Origin: an uncultured Collinsella sp.
Lineage (GTDB): Bacteria; Actinomycetota; Coriobacteriia; Coriobacteriales; Coriobacteriaceae
NCBI GenBank assembly: GCA_900761995.1
Contig: CAAFEY010000191.1
Location: 1 to 6,063, forward strand
Direction of reading: 5' to 3'
DNA: 6,063 bases
Below the pieces are notes generated by a model that made no database searches, was not told where the DNA came from, and was given only the letters and a program-made list of their open reading frames with translations. The translations under genes were made by a program, and so were the position numbers. Positions 1 to 6,063 of the stretch are shown in pieces (position 1 is the stretch's first letter; every line of letters starts with the position of its first letter).

Positions 1-102
1 AACCGTTTACGCACCTGACCCGCAATGTCGCCGATATAAGGTAATGTCAAATAATTACCCTACATGGGTCCTTGTATCGTTGCGAATTGCGGGAAGGTTC
101 CT
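1..102. other. Upstream leader / intergenic region
   Basis: This stretch precedes the giant surface-protein gene. In the gene's own frame it carries stops at 16-18, 37-39 and 52-54, so the protein cannot start further upstream than position 55. No convincing -35/-10 pair with normal spacing was found: the AT-rich GATATAAG at 33-40 has no good -35 at 16-18 bases. No terminator hairpin, riboswitch or tRNA was seen. The first bases could be the tail of an upstream gene, but two frames end here (stops at 16-18 and 42-44) and nothing distinguishes them. Confidence 0.6.
91..97 (+). promoter_or_regulatory. Ribosome binding site
   Basis: GGGAAGG is a purine-rich Shine-Dalgarno-like stretch ending five bases before the ATG at 103. 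It decides the start. The only other in-frame ATG upstream, at 64, has no purine-rich stretch in front of it and would put 13 extra residues, including two cysteines, before a normal signal peptide. Confidence 0.7.
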
Positions 103-204
103 ATGAACAGGATCACTGCTGCTCTCTATAGATTTTTGGTCGTCTATCTTTCGGTCGCGATGGTCGTGACCTCGATACCCCTTGCGCCCAGCACGGCCTA
201 TGCC
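103..204 (+). other. Signal peptide
   Basis: Residues 1-34 give a classic Sec signal: a short basic N-region (MNR, plus R10), a hydrophobic core (FLVVYLSVAMVVTSIPLA) and a small-residue cleavage site, Ala-Tyr-Ala followed by Asp-Asp, between residues 34 and 35. There is no lipobox cysteine and no twin-arginine motif, so Sec export with signal peptidase I cleavage is expected. The mature protein begins directly in an acidic, disordered stretch. Confidence 0.9.
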
Positions 205-3200
205 GATGATGCCGGGGCGGTCGCTGTTGAGAACGAAGCTCAAGAGACCGACTCGGGTTCCGAGGCTGATGCCGATGCTGTCGATGACGCGTCGTCGACC
301 GATGGGGGCAGTTCATCCACAACTTCCGACCAAACGAATAATACGCAGGACGACTCATCCAACGCGGCATACGACACTCCCGGGACGAGTCTGGCGCAGG
401 ATCTCGCAGGTGCCGCGACCAACTCCGATACTGCAAAGAGTTTGGCAGCTACGGCGGAGTCCCCGTCCGACGACAGCGAAGTCGACGCCCTCACGTACGA
501 GGATCATACGATCTACCAATATGCCAAGCTTATGCCGAACGGCTATGTGTACCCGTGCGATGCAGACGGAAACATTACGGTGAAGATCGATGAGAGCAAG
601 CCGTACAAGAATTCCGTCGATGGTCGATGGGTAGAGGGCCTGATTATCGATTGCGGGACGGATGAGGTTCCCGCGCAGCTTTGCGAGGGCTCCATTTATC
701 TGCGTACAGTGCGTTTTGAAAATAAATCCATCTCTAAAATCGGAAGAAACGCCTTCTATGGGTGTTCGAGTCTCTTTGATGCCAATCTGTCCGGTATGAC
801 CATCGGCGCCATCGAGAGCGGGGCGTTCTTTGGGTGCAGGTCGCTTGGAGGTCTGGGTATCAGAGAGGTTACCACCATCGGTTCGATGGGCAAGGGCGCG
901 TTTGCGTGGAGCGGGCTAGTGTACACGGGACTCGACAACGTTGTTGGCCTTACGTCGCTTCCCGAGAGCGCCTACAGTGGTTGCAATCAACTGACCGATA
1001 CTGGTTTGGACAAGAATACCTCCATCACATCAATCGGTGCCGACGCGTTCAAAAACTGCTCGCGCCTTGCGATGACGGGACTCGAGAGCAATACGACGAT
1101 TGAGACGCTCGGTGAAGGTTGCTTCAGTGGCACCGATATGAGCGGCGGGCTGGCCCTGCCCCTTTATTCCAAAATCGAGGAACTGCCGAACCGTGCGTTT
1201 TCCAGCACCAACCTCGAAGATGTGTACCTTGGATGCAACAATGTGGTACTCATTTATTCCGAAACGTTTCCCAAGCGTAACATGACCGTTAAGGTTCCCG
1301 CCGCGATGATGTCGCAGTACAGCACCGGGCGTCCTAAACAGGTCTGGGAGAGTTGCAACGGCTGCTTGCCTGTCTCGGTGGGCGAGGTACTCCAAAAGAT
1401 TGAGATCTCGCGTGATCCCGACAAGATGACCTATGGGCAGGGGGAAAAGATCTCGCTCGAAGGCATGAACGTCTTGTTCCGGTACTCACATTCGACAGCG
1501 ATCCGCAGCTATGAGGAGCTCATAAAGAGCGGGGACGGCGAATCCCTTACGGCGACCCCCTGCGATGGCGACGTCTTCGATGGCTCGATGGACGGGGAGC
1601 CCATACAGGTGGTGTACGACGATGGCTATTCGCATTATGTCGCGTATACCACGGGCAATCTGCAGCAAGGGGCCTGCGAGTACGCTAAGTACATGCCGAA
1701 CTACTATCTGTATCCGTGCGACGCAAACGGAGATCTTACGGTAGAGATTGATGAGAACAACCCGCGCGAGAACTCCGTCGACGGTCGAATGGTAACGAAT
1801 TTAATTGTCGATTACGGGGTGGATGAAGTTGACGCACAACTCTGCGCCGACTCCACCAATCTGCGCTCAGTGCGCTTTGAGAATAGCTCCATTTCTAAAA
1901 TTGGACTGCACGCCTTCTATAACTGCCCGAATCTCACCGATATCAGCCTTTCCGGCATGACCATCGGTACCATCGGGAAAGAGGCGTTCTATGGCTGCAA
2001 GTCGCTTACGAGCCTGAATATCAGCGAGACTGCTACCATCGGCTCGATGGGCGAGGCTGCTTTTGCCAAGAGCGGGCTGGTGTCCACGGGGCTCGACAAG
2101 GTTGTTGGCCTCACATCGATTCCCGATAGAGCCTATGACGGCTGCAAGGCTCTGACCGATACCGGTCTGGACAAGAACACCTCCATTACATCGATTGGCG
2201 TTTGCGCGTTCAGGCACTGCTCGAGCCTTGCCACTACAGGGCTCGAGAGCAGCACAACGGTCGAAACGCTTGGCCACACCTGCTTCTACGGCACCGACTT
2301 GAGCGGCGGGCTGACGCTGCCATATAACTCCAAGATCGAGGAGTTGCCGGAAAAGGCGTTTGGCAGTACCAATCTCGAGACCGTGTTCTTTGGGTGCAAC
2401 CATGCGGTGCTCATTAACACCGACACGTTCCCCAAATACAACATGACCGTCATGGTCCCCGCAAAGATGATTCCAAAGTACAGCAAGGGAGAGCCCAAGG
2501 CTGTTTGGGAGAGGTGCAACGGCTGCCTGCCCGTCCCGGTGGGCAAGATGCTCGAGAACGTTGAGATCTCATGCGACCCCAACAACATGACCTATGAGCC
2601 GGGGGACACCATTTCGCTCGAGGGCATGAGCGTCGAGCTCGATTACCCGCATTCGGTATCGATTTGGGACTACGAGGCGCTCATAAAGGAAGAACTGGGT
2701 GAGTACCTAACGGCAACTCCCCGTGACGGCGACGTCTTCGACGAGTCGATGGACGGACAACCCGTAAAGCTCGTGTATGACGACGGCTATTCACATTTTG
2801 AAACCCAGACCAAGGGCACGCTACAGCTTAAGAAGCCTGAGCCGACGTCGTTCCAGATCTCCTATGCCCAAACGATCGATAAAGGCGAACGCAAGCTGAT
2901 GGACGGCGTTGAGCTGCCCGATGTTTCCGGCGCGACGACGATCGATGCGGGCGCCGAGGTCACGCTCGATGCCGGTGCTTTGGGGATGCTCAATGACAAC
3001 ATCACGTTTAAGGGCTGGTATGACACCGAGTCCGGCAAGTACATCTCCAAGGAAGCGGTTTGCACGTTTACGCCAGATAAGGACCTGCCCCTGGAGGCTC
3101 GCTTTAAGCTCAAGGACTATGCGGTGCATGCCAACGATGCGCAGGCGACCGACTCGTCGCAGGACTTTGCGCACCTGAGCGTTACCGCGCAAAACTGCTA

Positions 3201-6063
3201 TCGCAATGCCGGCGAGACGGTTGAGCTTTCCGCCGCCACGGATAACGCTCTCTTCCTGGGCTGGTATCTGGGCGAGGGCGATGATGCGTATGCCGTGAGC
3301 GATCAGCTCGACTTTACTTATACGGTGGACAAGGCAGATGCGATTGTGTCCGAGGACAAGACTGACGCTAGGATCGAGATCACTCCGCGCTACTGCGCTC
3401 CGCAGGCGAACGTTGTGCTGAGTGTGGACGGGGTCGATGAGAACGGGCAGCCGCTCGGACAGTTCCTCTCTACCGGTCTGTACGGTATCGGGTCGCGCGT
3501 AACGGTCGTGGCGGTGCCAATGCCTGGCTATGTGTTTGACTACGCGACCGATGCCCTCGGCAACGTTGTCTTTACCGGCGACGATGGTCCGTCCTACACG
3601 TTTGTGCTCGAGGGGGATGTGCAGTACACCGCGCATTTCCGCGAGGCGACTGACCCCGACGAGTCACTCGCGGCGCTTAAGGCCGCGCTCATCGCCGCGA
3701 TTACGGCTGCGGCCGTTCTCGCTACCATGTATGGCTTGGGCGAGATCGTCGACCCCATCGCGGCCGATGCAGTGATTGAGATCGGTATGGCCGACAACAT
3801 CGAGGATGTTGCCGCTGTGGGCACCAAGGTGCTCAAGGAGATTAAGGACATCATCGACGACCACAAGAAGCCCAAGCCTCATGGCGACCATAAGATTGAA
3901 ATAATTGCCACCGCGCAGCCCGAGGCGGGCGGCGTCGTTACCGGAGGCGGTATCCACTATGAGGGGACGGTCGCCACGCTCGAGGCTGTCGCAAATCCCG
4001 GCTATCGCTTCGTATGTTGGAAAGAGAACGGCGTCGAGGTCTCGACATCTCCTCTCAAGACGATGACGATCACGGACCTGACGCCCGAGGTCGTAAAAAT
4101 GACGGCCGTTTTCGAGAAAAAAGTCGAGATTACGGCGGTTGCCGAAGCCGATGGCATTCAGGCCGATTTTTCGACAGGCTGCACCGCGAGCCCCGTAAAG
4201 CAGAGCATTACGCGTGGCGATCAGGCTATGGTCACCGCGAGTGAGGGTCCTGACTATGCCTTTGTGGGATGGTTTGAGGACGGCATCGAGGTTTCGCCCG
4301 AGCGCACGTATATCTTCAAGGCCGAGGTCGACCGCCATCTGGTTGCGTGCTTCCGCAAGGCGGATAAGACCATCCTGGTGAATACCGATCCCTTCGACAG
4401 CGCCGAGGTTCTGTGCGATGGCGTACCGGTCGTGGACGGCAAGGTTCGCGCGAAGGATGGCGACATTCTCACGTTTACGATGCGGCCCAAGGTGCGCCCC
4501 GACAATCCAGAGAAAACGTACCGGTTTGTAGAGTGGCGCGAAACCGATGCGCAGGGCATCACGATTGCCAACAAGCAGGAAGTTTGCGAATACCGCGTTA
4601 ACGGGAATGCCCGAATTGAGGCTGTAATGGACGGCAGGGATGCGCATACTGTGCGTGCCGAGGCTGACCCGCTCGAGGGCGGCACCGTTACGCTGAAGCG
4701 CGGCGAGACTGCCGGCATGGTTCTCGAGGTCCCCGAGGGTGAGCGCGTGACCGCGGAGGCTACGCCATCCGAGGGCTATATCTTTGACGGTTGGTATCTG
4801 AGCAATGGTGGCTCGGATACTACGTCGACGCTGGTTTCGAGCGAGCGTTCGTATACCTTTGAGCCCATTACCGACTGCGTGGTCCAGGCGAAGTTTACGC
4901 GTGCCTGCAAGGTGGACGTTGTCGTTGAGCCGGCCGCGGCCATGGCGGGCAAATATATGGTGCACGGTGAGGGCTACTGCATGAAGGGCGAGCCTGCCAC
5001 ACTGAGCATTGAGCTCACGGCGGAGGCGAGCAAACAATTTACCTTTAAGGGCTGGTACGACGCCAAGACGGACCTGCTTTTGGGTACCGACCCCAGCTAT
5101 CTCGAGTTCTATCCCGAGGACGTGGAATGCACCGTGCGCGCGGTGTTTGAGGAAAATACCTATACCGTGACGGCGAAGGCCAAGAAGACCTTTGTGGAGC
5201 GCGGTACGGTTGAGATTGAGGGGCACCCGGGGGTATCTTCGGTTGCCTGCGGATATGGCGACACGGTGATGCTCAAGGCGCAGGCCAATGACGGCAACCG
5301 CTTTGACCATTGGAAGGATGACTCCGGTAAGGAGTACGAATCTGCCGAGCTAGTCGTTAAGGTCACCAAGAGCGATACCTATACCGCGATCTTTACCGAC
5401 TCAAAGCCCGAGGTCATGGTCACGGCCGATTCATGGCTCGGCGGTACCGTGACGTGCAATGGGACCGTGGTGAAGCCTGCGACCGATAAGTTCAAATTGG
5501 GGGAGACACTTAATCTGACGGCCAAGGCTCGTCCTAGCTATTTGTTCTGGGGTTGGTACGTCAACGGGCGCCTGAAGAGCCTTAAGCACGAGACCACGTT
5601 GGTTGCCAAAGCTCGCGGCAAAACCGGGCACTGCGTCATTACCGCGGCCTTTGTGCCTATCGATACCGTCTGCGTGCCCCTCGCCGATCCTGCTGAGGGC
5701 GGCACCGTCAAGGCGAGCCGAATCCTTGCTGACCGCGGAGCGGAGGTTGCCCTTAAGGCGACGCCCAATCCCGGTTATGTCTTTACGGGTTGGTATACGG
5801 CCGACGGCTCGTTTGAGTCTGCCGATGCAGAGTTCGCCTGCCACCAGGAGCGCAGCCATGTGCACGTCGCTCGCTTTATGGCGAAAAGCTATGAAGTCGA
5901 CGCCACGGCGGTAGTCGATTCCGGCACCGGTTCGCTGGTCGAATCGAGCGTCGCCGGCTGGGTCGAGGGTACAGGTACCGTTGAGGCGGGGCATGCCGCC
6001 ACGCTGACCGCGCATGCGCTTTCGGGCTATGCGTTTGAGTATTGGGCCGATGCCTCGGGCGCC
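103..6063 (+). CDS. Giant secreted LRR / Ig-like / InlB B-repeat-like surface protein (3' partial)
   Basis: This is a very large exported repeat protein, probably a cell-surface adhesin. The 1,987 codons shown are open to the window edge, so the C-terminus and any wall anchor (LPXTG or membrane helix) are missing. Seen in order: signal peptide 1-34, acidic Ser/Thr linker to about 137, LRR array plus Ig-like domain twice (139-521, 526-908), three B-repeat-like units (915-1184), a hydrophobic helical segment (1187-1262), and nine more B-repeat-like units (1263-1987). The LRRs match the BspA/TpLRR type (LRR_5 family), and the later units carry the 'GY.F.GWY' signature of divergent InlB B-repeats. 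Both families are known in adhesins and host-interaction proteins of gut and oral bacteria. The start at 103 is supported by an SD-like sequence and a well-formed signal peptide. No catalytic motif was recognised. Adhesion is inferred from the domain types; the ligand is unknown. Confidence 0.93.
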   Translation, partial: MNRITAALYRFLVVYLSVAMVVTSIPLAPSTAYADDAGAVAVENEAQETDSGSEADADAVDDASSTDGGSSSTTSDQTNNTQDDSSNAAYDTPGTSLAQDLAGAATNSDTAKSLAATAESPSDDSEVDALTYEDHTIYQYAKLMPNGYVYPCDADGNITVKIDESKPYKNSVDGRWVEGLIIDCGTDEVPAQLCEGSIYLRTVRFENKSISKIGRNAFYGCSSLFDANLSGMTIGAIESGAFFGCRSLGGLGIREVTTIGSMGKGAFAWSGLVYTGLDNVVGLTSLPESAYSGCNQLTDTGLDKNTSITSIGADAFKNCSRLAMTGLESNTTIETLGEGCFSGTDMSGGLALPLYSKIEELPNRAFSSTNLEDVYLGCNNVVLIYSETFPKRNMTVKVPAAMMSQYSTGRPKQVWESCNGCLPVSVGEVLQKIEISRDPDKMTYGQGEKISLEGMNVLFRYSHSTAIRSYEELIKSGDGESLTATPCDGDVFDGSMDGEPIQVVYDDGYSHYVAYTTGNLQQGACEYAKYMPNYYLYPCDANGDLTVEIDENNPRENSVDGRMVTNLIVDYGVDEVDAQLCADSTNLRSVRFENSSISKIGLHAFYNCPNLTDISLSGMTIGTIGKEAFYGCKSLTSLNISETATIGSMGEAAFAKSGLVSTGLDKVVGLTSIPDRAYDGCKALTDTGLDKNTSITSIGVCAFRHCSSLATTGLESSTTVETLGHTCFYGTDLSGGLTLPYNSKIEELPEKAFGSTNLETVFFGCNHAVLINTDTFPKYNMTVMVPAKMIPKYSKGEPKAVWERCNGCLPVPVGKMLENVEISCDPNNMTYEPGDTISLEGMSVELDYPHSVSIWDYEALIKEELGEYLTATPRDGDVFDESMDGQPVKLVYDDGYSHFETQTKGTLQLKKPEPTSFQISYAQTIDKGERKLMDGVELPDVSGATTIDAGAEVTLDAGALGMLNDNITFKGWYDTESGKYISKEAVCTFTPDKDLPLEARFKLKDYAVHANDAQATDSSQDFAHLSVTAQNCYRNAGETVELSAATDNALFLGWYLGEGDDAYAVSDQLDFTYTVDKADAIVSEDKTDARIEITPRYCAPQANVVLSVDGVDENGQPLGQFLSTGLYGIGSRVTVVAVPMPGYVFDYATDALGNVVFTGDDGPSYTFVLEGDVQYTAHFREATDPDESLAALKAALIAAITAAAVLATMYGLGEIVDPIAADAVIEIGMADNIEDVAAVGTKVLKEIKDIIDDHKKPKPHGDHKIEIIATAQPEAGGVVTGGGIHYEGTVATLEAVANPGYRFVCWKENGVEVSTSPLKTMTITDLTPEVVKMTAVFEKKVEITAVAEADGIQADFSTGCTASPVKQSITRGDQAMVTASEGPDYAFVGWFEDGIEVSPERTYIFKAEVDRHLVACFRKADKTILVNTDPFDSAEVLCDGVPVVDGKVRAKDGDILTFTMRPKVRPDNPEKTYRFVEWRETDAQGITIANKQEVCEYRVNGNARIEAVMDGRDAHTVRAEADPLEGGTVTLKRGETAGMVLEVPEGERVTAEATPSEGYIFDGWYLSNGGSDTTSTLVSSERSYTFEPITDCVVQAKFTRACKVDVVVEPAAAMAGKYMVHGEGYCMKGEPATLSIELTAEASKQFTFKGWYDAKTDLLLGTDPSYLEFYPEDVECTVRAVFEENTYTVTAKAKKTFVERGTVEIEGHPGVSSVACGYGDTVMLKAQANDGNRFDHWKDDSGKEYESAELVVKVTKSDTYTAIFTDSKPEVMVTADSWLGGTVTCNGTVVKPATDKFKLGETLNLTAKARPSYLFWGWYVNGRLKSLKHETTLVAKARGKTGHCVITAAFVPIDTVCVPLADPAEGGTVKASRILADRGAEVALKATPNPGYVFTGWYTADGSFESADAEFACHQERSHVHVARFMAKSYEVDATAVVDSGTGSLVESSVAGWVEGTGTVEAGHAATLTAHALSGYAFEYWADASGA
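205..513 (+). other. Acidic Ser/Thr/Ala-rich disordered linker
   Basis: Residues 35 to about 137 are dominated by Asp, Ser, Thr, Ala and Gly, with few large hydrophobics and no cysteine. No domain is recognisable. Such stretches behind a signal peptide usually act as flexible, sometimes glycosylated spacers that place the first folded domain away from the cell. Glycosylation here is only a possibility. The linker ends where the first LRR/Ig module begins (around the motif IYQYAK). Confidence 0.75.
700..1320 (+). repeat. BspA-type LRR array 1 (about 8 units)
   Basis: Residues 200-406 carry units of the form 'I..IG..AF..C..L', typical of LRR_5/TpLRR proteins. The aromatic anchor recurs at F218, F242, F267, Y291, F316, F341, F366 and F389, giving spacings of 24, 25, 24, 25, 25, 25 and 23. 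The array closes with a strand like MTVKVPAAMM, the usual end of such arrays. Several units replace the usual strand with a 'TGL' motif (residues 275-277, 300-302, 325-327). The curved LRR face is the expected ligand-binding surface; the ligand cannot be read from sequence. Confidence 0.87.
1390..1665 (+). other. Ig-like domain 1
   Basis: Residues 430-521 follow the LRR cap and resemble bacterial Ig-like (Big_3-type) domains. The pattern is a strand 'IEIS.DP', then 'MTYGQGEKISLEGMNV', then alternating strands ending in VVYDDGYSH. The family match is by eye only. Other beta-sandwich families are possible. It probably spaces the LRR array from the next module. Confidence 0.6.
1861..2481 (+). 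repeat. BspA-type LRR array 2 (about 8 units)
   Basis: Residues 587-793 repeat the organisation of array 1, with anchors at F605, F629, F654, Y678, F703, F728, F753 and F776. This copy is closer to the canonical LRR_5 pattern (for example 'AFYGCKSLTSLNIS' near residues 628-641) than copy 1, where the same stretch reads 'AFFGCRSLGGLGIR'. Copy 1 therefore looks like the more diverged array. Confidence 0.87.
2551..2826 (+). other. Ig-like domain 2
   Basis: Residues 817-908 are the homologue of Ig-like domain 1. They contain 'NMTYEPGDTISLEGMSV' followed by LTATPRDGDVF and LVYDDGYSH. The 'Y..GD.ISLEGM.V' core is well preserved, which supports the Big_3-like assignment. It marks the end of the duplicated head and the start of the B-repeat stalk. 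Confidence 0.6.
2845..3654 (+). repeat. B-repeat-like units 1-3
   Basis: Residues 915-1184 contain three divergent InlB B-repeat-like units: about 915-1003 (FKGWY at 969-973), 1004-1100 (FLGWY at 1051-1055) and 1101-1184 (PGYVFDY at 1141-1147). Each has the plan 'G..V.L.A......F.GWY' followed by strands and a closing '.A.F' (ARF, PRY, AHF). Unit 3 keeps the GY.F part but has no tryptophan. These units are known as extended beta-rich stalk elements in Gram-positive surface proteins. The family call is by motif and rests on units 1 and 2 most securely. Confidence 0.75.
3661..3888 (+). other. Hydrophobic helix plus charged helical spacer inside the stalk
   Basis: Residues 1187-1262 break the B-repeat series. 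Residues 1194-1213 (from A after K1193 to G before E1214) contain no charged residue and are rich in Ala, Leu and Ile, like a membrane helix. They are followed by a helical stretch with acidic and basic residues (about 1214-1253) and a Pro/Lys/His-rich turn (KKPKPHGDH). No family is recognised. It could be a membrane-spanning helix or a small helical bundle with a buried core. The second fits better with beta repeats continuing on both sides. Confidence 0.65.
3889..6063 (+). repeat. B-repeat-like units 4-12 (last one cut by the window)
   Basis: Residues 1263-1987 hold nine units of about 75-92 residues. Their aromatic anchors are FVCW (1303-1306), FVGWF (1387-1391), FVEW (1475-1478), FDGWY (1561-1565), FKGWY (1648-1652), FDHW (1734-1737), FWGWY (1815-1819), FTGWY (1894-1898) and FEYW (1978-1981). 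Many begin with 'GGTV' or a variant and have 'G..V.L.A.A..GY.F' before the anchor, matching the divergent InlB B-repeat family (close to the Flg_new / bacterial repeat domains). Units differ strongly from each other, so the array is not recently expanded. The last unit stops just after its anchor, and more units or a wall anchor should follow. Confidence 0.85.

Larger units (their letters stand above)
517..1665 (+). repeat. Tandem module copy 1 (LRR array + Ig-like domain)
   Basis: This is residues 139-521, the first of two homologous modules. Alignment with copy 2 holds at a constant offset of 387 residues (1,161 bases) at every anchor checked: Y140/Y527, N207/N594, L297/L684, C418/C805 and Y505/Y892. 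Residues 140-214 match residues 527-601 at 51 of 75 positions. Each module has an N-terminal cap (YPCDA), an LRR array, a capping segment with C-N-G-C, and an Ig-like domain ending at YDDGYSH. The DNA has drifted far more at synonymous sites than the protein has in conserved blocks, so this is an old duplication under selection. Confidence 0.9.
1678..2826 (+). repeat. Tandem module copy 2 (LRR array + Ig-like domain)
   Basis: This is residues 526-908, the second module, with no net insertion or deletion relative to copy 1. Ten cysteines align one-to-one between the copies: 152/539, 194/581, 221/608, 245/632, 294/681, 319/706, 340/727, 378/765, 418/805 and 421/808. Others do not: C184 and C487 are unique to copy 1, C701 and C824 to copy 2. 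A four-residue join (522-525, QGAC) separates the copies. Surface-type positions such as K/E, Y/R and S/N vary more than the hydrophobic core. Confidence 0.9.

Noticed and set aside
33..40. GATATAAG as a -10 promoter element
   Set aside because: There is no acceptable -35 element at 16-18 bases upstream, so it was not called.
64..105. Alternative start at the in-frame ATG at 64
   Set aside because: It has no ribosome binding site and would put a Cys-containing 13-residue extension ahead of a well-formed signal peptide. The ATG at 103 is better supported.
2..106. An upstream frame ending in TGA at 104-106, overlapping the ATG at 103 as ATGA, which could suggest translational coupling
   Set aside because: Only 34 codons are visible, with no recognisable sequence, and the gene has its own SD-like site. 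An open frame this short is expected by chance. The sequence before position 1 would settle it.
556..591. A possible EF-hand-like calcium loop in the LRR cap (D153, D155, N157, T159, E164; same register in copy 2 from D540)
   Set aside because: Acidic or polar residues fall at loop positions 1, 3, 5, 7 and 12, but the glycine at position 6 is missing (I158, L545) and the stretch looks like a beta strand (ITVKID). It is more likely an N-terminal cap strand.
2821..3636. A 271-codon minus-strand open frame, with similar ones at 1867-2403, 1030-1395 and 5431-6015
   Set aside because: All are in the same antisense register and each ends exactly on a sense CTA or TCA codon (2821, 1867, 1030, 5431). 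The + strand reading gives coherent LRR and B-repeat domains over the same bases.
3664..5310. A 548-codon open frame on the minus strand
   Set aside because: It is in codon register with the + strand gene, so its stops can only arise where the sense gene uses TTA, CTA or TCA. It ends exactly at the sense TCA at 3664, and the next upstream stop is the sense CTA at 5350. Rare-codon avoidance explains it, and its translation has no recognisable domain.

Overview
The window is almost entirely one gene: a very large secreted, modular surface protein read on the + strand from the ATG at position 103 to the last base. It covers 1,987 codons with no stop, and the 3' end lies outside the window. No second protein gene, RNA gene, insertion sequence, CRISPR array or phage feature could be supported. 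Every other long open frame is a shadow of this coding sequence.

Layout: positions 1-102 are a short leader with a plausible ribosome binding site. The protein then reads in order: a signal peptide (residues 1-34); a disordered Asp/Ser/Thr/Ala-rich linker (35 to about 137); two tandem copies of a 387-residue module, each a BspA-type leucine-rich-repeat (LRR) array followed by an Ig-like domain (139-521 and 526-908); three divergent InlB B-repeat-like units (915-1184); an Ala-rich hydrophobic helix with a charged helical segment behind it (1187-1262); and nine more B-repeat-like units (1263-1987), the last cut by the window edge.

Organism: the moderately high GC, the avoidance of TTA, CTA and TCA codons, and the combination of LRR_5-like arrays with many 'GWY' repeats suggest a host-associated Coriobacteriia actinobacterium (Collinsella/Olsenella-like). 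This is inferred from style, not from a marker gene. A gut Firmicute with similar adhesins remains possible.

Likely role: the LRR/Ig modules would be the exposed ligand-binding head and the B-repeat-like units a long stalk, as in bacterial adhesins. No cell-wall anchor is visible, because it would lie beyond the window. The points most worth a second look are the 387-residue duplication with no net indel, the hydrophobic helix in the middle of an otherwise extracellular repeat protein, the Cys pattern with a CXXC after each LRR array, and the change in codon use between the two halves. I do not see a multi-gene system here.
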